64,000 nt of DNA from Thetidibacter halocola (lineage in GTDB: Bacteria; Pseudomonadota; Alphaproteobacteria; Rhodobacterales; Rhodobacteraceae): NCBI RefSeq assembly GCF_018224955.1, contig NZ_JAGTUU010000004.1:1-64000 (forward strand). Direction: 5' to 3'. A program made the translations under genes and the position numbers. The notes under the pieces were generated by a model, which was not told where the DNA came from, made no database searches, and saw nothing but the letters and a program-made list of their open reading frames with translations. Below, one piece after another: positions 59,384-64,000 of the stretch (position 1 is its first letter; the number at the start of each line of letters is the position of its first letter).

Positions 59384-60041
59384 GACGGCAACCCATGACG
59401 ACATCGGGACACAGGGCACCGTGCGGGTCTGGGACCCGCTGGTGCGCCTGTTCCACTGGAGCCTCGTCGCCGCCTTCGCTGTCGCCTGGCTGAGCGCCGA
59501 GGAACTCTCGACCGTGCATGAGGTCGCGGGTTATGTCGTCGCCGGTCTGGTCGCCTTCCGTCTGGTCTGGGGCCTGGTCGGCAGTCGCTATGCGCGGTTC
59601 GCCCAGTTCCTGAAGGGTCCGGGCCAGACGATGGCCTACCTGGGCGACATGGCACGGGGGCGCGAACGGCGCTACCTGGGCCACAATCCGGCGGGGGCGG
59701 CGATGATCGTGGCGCTGCTGCTGTCGCTGTCGGGCACGGCCTTTACCGGCTGGCTGATGGAAGAACCCGACCGCATGGCGATGCTGCCCGCCCTGCCACA
59801 GATCGTGGCGCCCGCCTTTGCCGACGAAGACGGCGACGACGAACGCGGAGAGCATGGAGAAGGTGGCGAAGGCAGTGAGGCGCTGGAGGAAATCCACGAG
59901 ACGCTGGCAAACCTGCTGCTTCTGCTTATCGCGCTGCATGTGGGCGGCGTGGTGCTGGCCTCGTTCCGCCACCACGAGAACCTGCCCCGCGCCATGGTAA
60001 CCGGCGACAAGCGCGCCCCCGGCGCCGGCGACATCGCCTGA
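59376..60041 (+). CDS. Cytochrome b561-type membrane protein
   Basis: A 221-residue membrane protein with four helices and heme-ligand-type His in LFHWSL (His27), VHEVAGY (His48) and IALHVGGV near the C-terminus. It fits the bacterial cytochrome b561/Ni-hydrogenase b-subunit family, which moves electrons across or along the inner membrane. An acidic, His-containing loop (ADEDGDDERGEHGEGG) lies between helices 3 and 4. The ATG at 59376 follows AAGGAACG inside the PepSY gene. A strong terminator follows at 60076. Confidence 0.88.
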   Translation: MAETATHDDIGTQGTVRVWDPLVRLFHWSLVAAFAVAWLSAEELSTVHEVAGYVVAGLVAFRLVWGLVGSRYARFAQFLKGPGQTMAYLGDMARGRERRYLGHNPAGAAMIVALLLSLSGTAFTGWLMEEPDRMAMLPALPQIVAPAFADEDGDDERGEHGEGGEGSEALEEIHETLANLLLLLIALHVGGVVLASFRHHENLPRAMVTGDKRAPGAGDIA

Positions 60042-60075
60042 GCATCCCCCGGCCGAGCGTCCCTTCGGCCCGACT

Positions 60076-60105
60076 GGCCCCGCCATCCCCGGCGGGGCCT
60101 TTTTT
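60076..60105 (+). terminator. Rho-independent terminator after the cytochrome gene
   Basis: GGCCCCGCC (60076-60084) pairs perfectly with GGCGGGGCC (60091-60099) around a 6-base loop, followed by six T (60100-60105). It lies 35 bases after the cytochrome stop and just beyond the convergent ppsA stop. Confidence 0.9.
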
Positions 60106-60113
60106 CGCTCGGC

Positions 60114-62510
60114 TCAGCCCTTTGCAGGCAGATCGCGTTCCGCCTCGGCCACATGCGCCTTGACCGCCAGGAAGCTGTCCGGCGTGATCGAGATCGTGTC
60201 TATGCCCGCCTCGACCAGCAGCCGCGCAAAGCCGGGGTCGTTGCTGGGCGCCTGCCCGCAAAGGCCCACCTTGGCGCCCGCCGCGTGCGCCTTTTCGATC
60301 ACCGTGCGGATCATCCACAGCACCGCCGGGTCGCGTTCGTCCCAGAGGCTCGCCAACGCGTCGGAATCCCGATCGATCCCCAGCGTCAGCTGCGTCAGGT
60401 CGTTCGAGCCGATGGAAAAGCCGTCGAACCGCTCCGCGAACTCGGTCGCAAGGATCACGTTCGAGGGGATCTCGCACATGACATAGACCTGCAAGCCCGC
60501 CTTGCCGCGTTCCAGCCCTGCCTCGGCCATGACCTGCAAGACGCGGTCGGCCTCGCCCAGCGTGCGGCAGAAGGGGATCATGACGATGACGTTGTCGAAC
60601 CCCATCTCCTCGCGCAGCTTGCGGATCGCCCGGCATTCCAGCGCGAACCCGTCGCGATAGGCCGGCGAGTAATAGCGCGAGGCGCCGCGGAACCCGATCA
60701 TCGGGTTTTCCTCCTCCGGCTCGAATTGGCGCCCGCCCAGCAGGCCCGCATATTCGTTGGTCTTGAAATCGCTCATCCGCACGATCACCGGCTTCGGATG
60801 GCAGAAGGCGGCGATGCGCGACAGGCCTTGCGCCAGCTTGTCGACGAAATACTGGGACTTGTCGTCATAGCCCTTGGTCAGCGCCTCGATCTCGGAGCGG
60901 GCGGCCTCGTCCTTGAGCTGGTCGAACCGGGTCAGCGCCAGCGGGTGGACCTTGATCGCGTTCGACACGACGAATTCCATCCGCGCCAGGCCCACCCCAT
61001 CGGCGGGCAGGCGCCACCAGCGGAAGGCGGCGGCGGGGTTTGCCAGGTTCAGCATGATCCGCGTGCGGGTTTCGGGCACGGTTTCGGGATGCAGTTCCTC
61101 GACCTCGAATTCCGAGGTTCCGGCATAGACGATCCCCTCGTCCCCCTCGGCGCAACTGACGGTCACCTCCTGCAAGTCATGCAACAGCTCGGTGGCGTTG
61201 CCCGCGCCGACGATGGCGGGCAGGCCCAGTTCGCGGCTGACGATGGCGGCATGAGAGGTGCGCCCGCCGTGATCCGTGACGATGGCTGCCGCGCGCTTCA
61301 TGATCGGCACCCAGTCGGGGTCGGTGTTGGGCGTCACCAGCACCGAGCCGTCGATGAACCGGTCGATATCCTCGGCGCTTTCGATCAGGCAGACCGGACC
61401 CGAGACGACCGCCTGTCCGACGCTGAGCCCGCGCAGCAGTTCCGGGCCGTGGCTTGTCACCCTGTAGGATTTGAGCGCCCCGGTCTGGCGGGACTGCACC
61501 GTTTCGGGTCGGGCCTGAACGATGTAAAGTAGGCCGGTTTCGCCGTCCTTGGCCCATTCCATGTCCATCGCCATGCCGTAATGGTCCTCGATCACCACGG
61601 CATGACGGGCCAGTTCGAGGATGTCGTCATCCGACAGCACGAGTTTCGCGCGCTCGGCCTTGGAACAGGGGACGATGCGGGTTTCACCGCCAGTCGCGCC
61701 TGCGTAGATCATCTTGCGGTCCTTGGCGCCGACCTTGCGTTCGAGGATCGGCACCAGCGAGGGGTTGTCGAGCAGCGGCTTGAACACCTGGTATTCGTCG
61801 GGGCTGACAATGCCCTGCACCACGGTCTCGCCCAGGCCCCAGGCGGCGTTGATAAGAACGACCTTGTCAAAGCCGGATTCCGTGTCGATCGAGAACATCA
61901 CCCCCGACCCGCCGATATCGGAGCGCACCATCTGCTGCACGCCGATGGACAGCGCGACCTGCCCGTGGTCGAACCCCTTGAGCCGTCGATAGGTGATGGC
62001 CCGGTCGGTGAACAGAGAGGCATAGCAGCGCCGGCAGGTCTCCAGCAGCGCGGCCTCGCCGCGGACGTTCAGATAGGTCTCCTGCTGGCCGGCGAAACTG
62101 GCGTCGGGCAAATCCTCGGCGGTGGCGCTGGAGCGGACGGCGACCGAGACCTCGGGTACACTCGCGCGCTCGGACAACGCCCGATAGGCGGTCAGGATCG
62201 CGGCGCGGGTGCGTTCGGGAAATTCGCCGCCGATGATGGCGTTGCGGATCGTGCGTCCCGCGTCCTGAAGCGTCATCCGCCCTTCGTCCAGCCGCTGCAT
62301 CGTGTCGGCGATGGTCGCGTCGAGCGTGTTGGCCGCGATATAGTCGCGAAAGGCCCCCGCGGTGGTGGCGAACCCCGGCGGGACGCGGATGCCCTTTGGC
62401 CCAAGGGTCGAGATCATCTCGCCCAGCGAGGCATTTTTCCCCCCCACCAGGGGAACATCGCCCCGGCGCAGATCCTCGAACCAGATGACGGCGTTTTCTT
62501 CGCGCTCCAT
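60114..62510 (-). CDS. ppsA: Phosphoenolpyruvate synthase
   Basis: A 798-residue enzyme, the normal length. N-terminal ATP-grasp domain (VGGKNASLGEM near residue 23), central phospho-histidine domain with TDHGGRTSHAAIVSRELG, and C-terminal PEP-binding barrel with GSNDLTQLTLG and the catalytic Cys in LCGQAPSND. It makes PEP from pyruvate and ATP for growth on organic acids, which fits a catabolic genome. GGGAGGAG precedes the ATG at 62510. The gene is 82 bases downstream of the SDR gene on the same strand. Confidence 0.95.
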   Translation of the reverse strand: MEREENAVIWFEDLRRGDVPLVGGKNASLGEMISTLGPKGIRVPPGFATTAGAFRDYIAANTLDATIADTMQRLDEGRMTLQDAGRTIRNAIIGGEFPERTRAAILTAYRALSERASVPEVSVAVRSSATAEDLPDASFAGQQETYLNVRGEAALLETCRRCYASLFTDRAITYRRLKGFDHGQVALSIGVQQMVRSDIGGSGVMFSIDTESGFDKVVLINAAWGLGETVVQGIVSPDEYQVFKPLLDNPSLVPILERKVGAKDRKMIYAGATGGETRIVPCSKAERAKLVLSDDDILELARHAVVIEDHYGMAMDMEWAKDGETGLLYIVQARPETVQSRQTGALKSYRVTSHGPELLRGLSVGQAVVSGPVCLIESAEDIDRFIDGSVLVTPNTDPDWVPIMKRAAAIVTDHGGRTSHAAIVSRELGLPAIVGAGNATELLHDLQEVTVSCAEGDEGIVYAGTSEFEVEELHPETVPETRTRIMLNLANPAAAFRWWRLPADGVGLARMEFVVSNAIKVHPLALTRFDQLKDEAARSEIEALTKGYDDKSQYFVDKLAQGLSRIAAFCHPKPVIVRMSDFKTNEYAGLLGGRQFEPEEENPMIGFRGASRYYSPAYRDGFALECRAIRKLREEMGFDNVIVMIPFCRTLGEADRVLQVMAEAGLERGKAGLQVYVMCEIPSNVILATEFAERFDGFSIGSNDLTQLTLGIDRDSDALASLWDERDPAVLWMIRTVIEKAHAAGAKVGLCGQAPSNDPGFARLLVEAGIDTISITPDSFLAVKAHVAEAERDLPAKG

Positions 62511-62592
62511 GACGGTGCTCCTCCCGGCTTGCTCCGGCCACACTGGACCGGCGCGGCGCGGGCGGCCTTGACCCGTGTCAAGGCGCGGGCAC

Positions 62593-63324
62593 TCAGGCCA
62601 TGACGCTGCCGCCGTTCACCCCGAAACACTGGCCGGTGATGAAATCGCCGCCCGGACCCGCCAGAAAGACCGCCATCGCCGCGATGTCCTGCGGCTGGCC
62701 GAACCTCGCCAGCGGCGTGGCGAGGTCGCGGGCGATCTGGTCTGTGCTCATGGACTGGGGGCTGGTCATGTCGGTGTCGATGGCGCCCGGCGCGATGGCG
62801 TTCACCAGAATCCCTGGCGCCAGTTCCCGCGCCAGCGTCCGGGTCAGCGCGATCACCCCACCCTTTGAGGCAGTATAGGCCGCCATATGCTCTCGCCCCA
62901 GAAGGCCAAGGTCACTGGCGATATTGACGATGCGCCCCTGTTGCGTGCGGCGCACAAAGGCGCGTGAGCAAAGGAACGGGCCGCGCAGGTTGACCGCGAT
63001 CACGCGGTCGAATTCGGCGGCTTCGGTTTGCGAAAGCGGCGCCTCGCGCAGGATACCTGCGTTGTTCACCAGGATATCAGGCGGGCCGAACCGGGTGCAG
63101 GCGGCGTCGAAGAACGCCTCGACGGCGGCTTCCTCGGCCACGTCGGCGTCAACCGCCAGTCCTTCGGACAGCGCGTCGATCTCGGCCAGCGTGTCGACGG
63201 CCTGCGCATCGCCCGGATGACAGAAGGCCACGCGCGCCCCCTGCCCCGCCAGCGCCAGAGCGATGGCCCGCCCGATGCCGCGCGACGCGCCCGTGACCAG
63301 CGCATGCTTGGCGGACAGGGTCAC
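62593..63324 (-). CDS. Short-chain dehydrogenase/reductase
   Basis: A 243-residue classical SDR: nucleotide motif TGASRGIG (residues 11-18), NNAG near 80, catalytic Ser in NIASD and YTASK (Tyr and Lys). It resembles 3-oxoacyl-ACP reductase/FabG-like enzymes. A GTG start at 63324 overlaps the stop of the next upstream SDR gene by 4 bases, so both SDR genes are co-translated. The substrate is unknown. Confidence 0.88.
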   Translation of the reverse strand: MTLSAKHALVTGASRGIGRAIALALAGQGARVAFCHPGDAQAVDTLAEIDALSEGLAVDADVAEEAAVEAFFDAACTRFGPPDILVNNAGILREAPLSQTEAAEFDRVIAVNLRGPFLCSRAFVRRTQQGRIVNIASDLGLLGREHMAAYTASKGGVIALTRTLARELAPGILVNAIAPGAIDTDMTSPQSMSTDQIARDLATPLARFGQPQDIAAMAVFLAGPGGDFITGQCFGVNGGSVMA

Positions 63325-64000
63325 GCCATGACCTCGCCCCGGTCCAGGTGCATCGCCTGCCCGGTGATGTCCGCCGCCCCCTGAGAGGCGAGGAACAGGT
63401 AGAGCGGGGCAAGGTCGGCAGGCTCCAGCAGCCCGTCTATGGCCTGCGCCGCCATGATCTCGGCGGCGATTTCGGCCTCGGTGCGGCCAGAGGCCTGCGC
63501 CATCTCGCGCAGCGAGTTCATCGCCGGGCCGGTGCGCACCCAGCCGGGGCAGACCGCGTTGACGGTGATCCGGCGCGGACCCAGCTCGCGCGCCCACGCC
63601 CGCGTCAGCCCAAGCGTCGCGTGCTTGCTGGCGACATAGGCGGAAAACCCCGCAACCCCGATCCGCGACCAGATCGAGGCGGTCAGGATGATCCGCCCGC
63701 CATCAGGAATGTGCCCGATCAGCGCGTCGGTCACGTTGCGCGTGCCGGTGACGTTGACGGCGATGATCCGCTCGAACGTCGCGTCGCCGTCCGGGTTCGT
63801 GCCGGTCAAAGGCGTCGGTCGTTCCAAACCTGCGTTGTTCACCAGCACATCGACGCGGTCGATCCCTGCCAGCGCCTCTGTCACCGCCGCCGCATCGGAA
63901 ATGTCGCAGCGGATCGCGCGCACCTTGCCCGGCATGGCGGCGGCGGCGTCGTGGATCGCGTCCACCTCCGACAGGATCGTCAGGTCGGCCCCCGCCTGCG
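63321..64000 (-). CDS. Short-chain dehydrogenase/reductase, 5' part outside the window
   Basis: The frame is open to the window end; 225 residues are seen. They include NNAG (VDVLVNNAGLERP), an ILTASIW segment with the catalytic Ser, YVASK and PGWVRTGP. The N-terminal nucleotide-binding turn lies beyond base 64000. It may act in one pathway with the second SDR, whose start overlaps its stop. The layout resembles 3-hydroxybutyrate dehydrogenase-like SDRs, but this is not certain. Confidence 0.85.
   Translation of the reverse strand, partial: QAGADLTILSEVDAIHDAAAAMPGKVRAIRCDISDAAAVTEALAGIDRVDVLVNNAGLERPTPLTGTNPDGDATFERIIAVNVTGTRNVTDALIGHIPDGGRIILTASIWSRIGVAGFSAYVASKHATLGLTRAWARELGPRRITVNAVCPGWVRTGPAMNSLREMAQASGRTEAEIAAEIMAAQAIDGLLEPADLAPLYLFLASQGAADITGQAMHLDRGEVMA

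Noticed and set aside
1-64000. Search by eye for tRNA, rRNA, riboswitches, prophage and origin sequences
   Set aside because: Nothing with a recognisable cloverleaf, rRNA segment, known aptamer core, phage structural gene or DnaA-box cluster was found; a covariance-model scan would be needed to exclude small RNAs.

Overview
The window is GC-rich DNA from what looks like an alphaproteobacterium of the roseobacter/Rhodobacteraceae type. This rests on the mix of a TRAP transporter, several amino-acid-type ABC uptake genes, a very large RTX protein ending in a Hint domain, class III aminotransferase and glutamine-synthetase-like genes, a flotillin-like protein, and the dense packing with 4-base ATGA overlaps. 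The taxonomic call is inference. No rRNA, tRNA or CRISPR array was seen.

Left edge (1-6391): the 5' end of an IS481-type transposase runs off the window. Beside it is a frameshifted remnant of a small oxidase-associated protein, then about 1.2 kb of apparently non-coding DNA. A three-gene operon follows: a DAO-type flavoenzyme, an L-amino-acid-oxidase-like flavoprotein and a predicted beta-barrel protein. It ends in a gene-free stretch carrying a perfect 28-base palindrome.

Aromatic catabolism region (6392-31997): from 17633 down to 8076 one operon encodes maleylacetate reductase, a complete Liv-type ABC importer, an FAD phenol-type hydroxylase and an intradiol (hydroxyquinol-type) dioxygenase. 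A divergent LysR gene and a clear palindromic operator lie at its head. Two reading frames in it are unusual. The permease LivM and the hydroxylase share one uninterrupted frame of 961 codons, and the dioxygenase carries an N-terminal GST domain of the reductive-dehalogenase type. A second operon (24133 to 18657) encodes a citrate-synthase-fold lyase, a CaiB-type CoA transferase, a TRAP importer and an FMN reductase. A third set on the plus strand has a free-standing intradiol dioxygenase, an IclR regulator, an amidohydrolase with a cysteine-bearing leader and a MetE-core methyltransferase. RidA, class III aminotransferase and GS-like genes close the region. Together they suggest uptake of a substituted (amino-, methoxy- or halo-) phenolic compound, conversion to hydroxyquinol, ring cleavage to maleylacetate, and reduction to 3-oxoadipate. 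The substrate is not known from the sequence.

Envelope and hydrolase region (32199-52567): two coupled alpha/beta hydrolases, a YbaY/META protein, two CPBP membrane protease genes each leading an operon that includes a serine-nucleophile hydrolase, an Acg-type nitroreductase, the 1988-residue RTX-Hint protein with three near-identical 113-residue repeats, small secreted and membrane proteins, a NylB-like serine hydrolase downstream of an outer-membrane barrel gene, and a winged-helix regulator.

Right part (52578-64000): a RecB-like nuclease fused to an SF1 helicase, divergent from a protein with a HEPN-type R-x4-H motif. Then come a QseBC-like two-component system divergent from a PepSY protein and a b-type cytochrome with a clear terminator, phosphoenolpyruvate synthase, and two SDR genes, the last cut by the window end.
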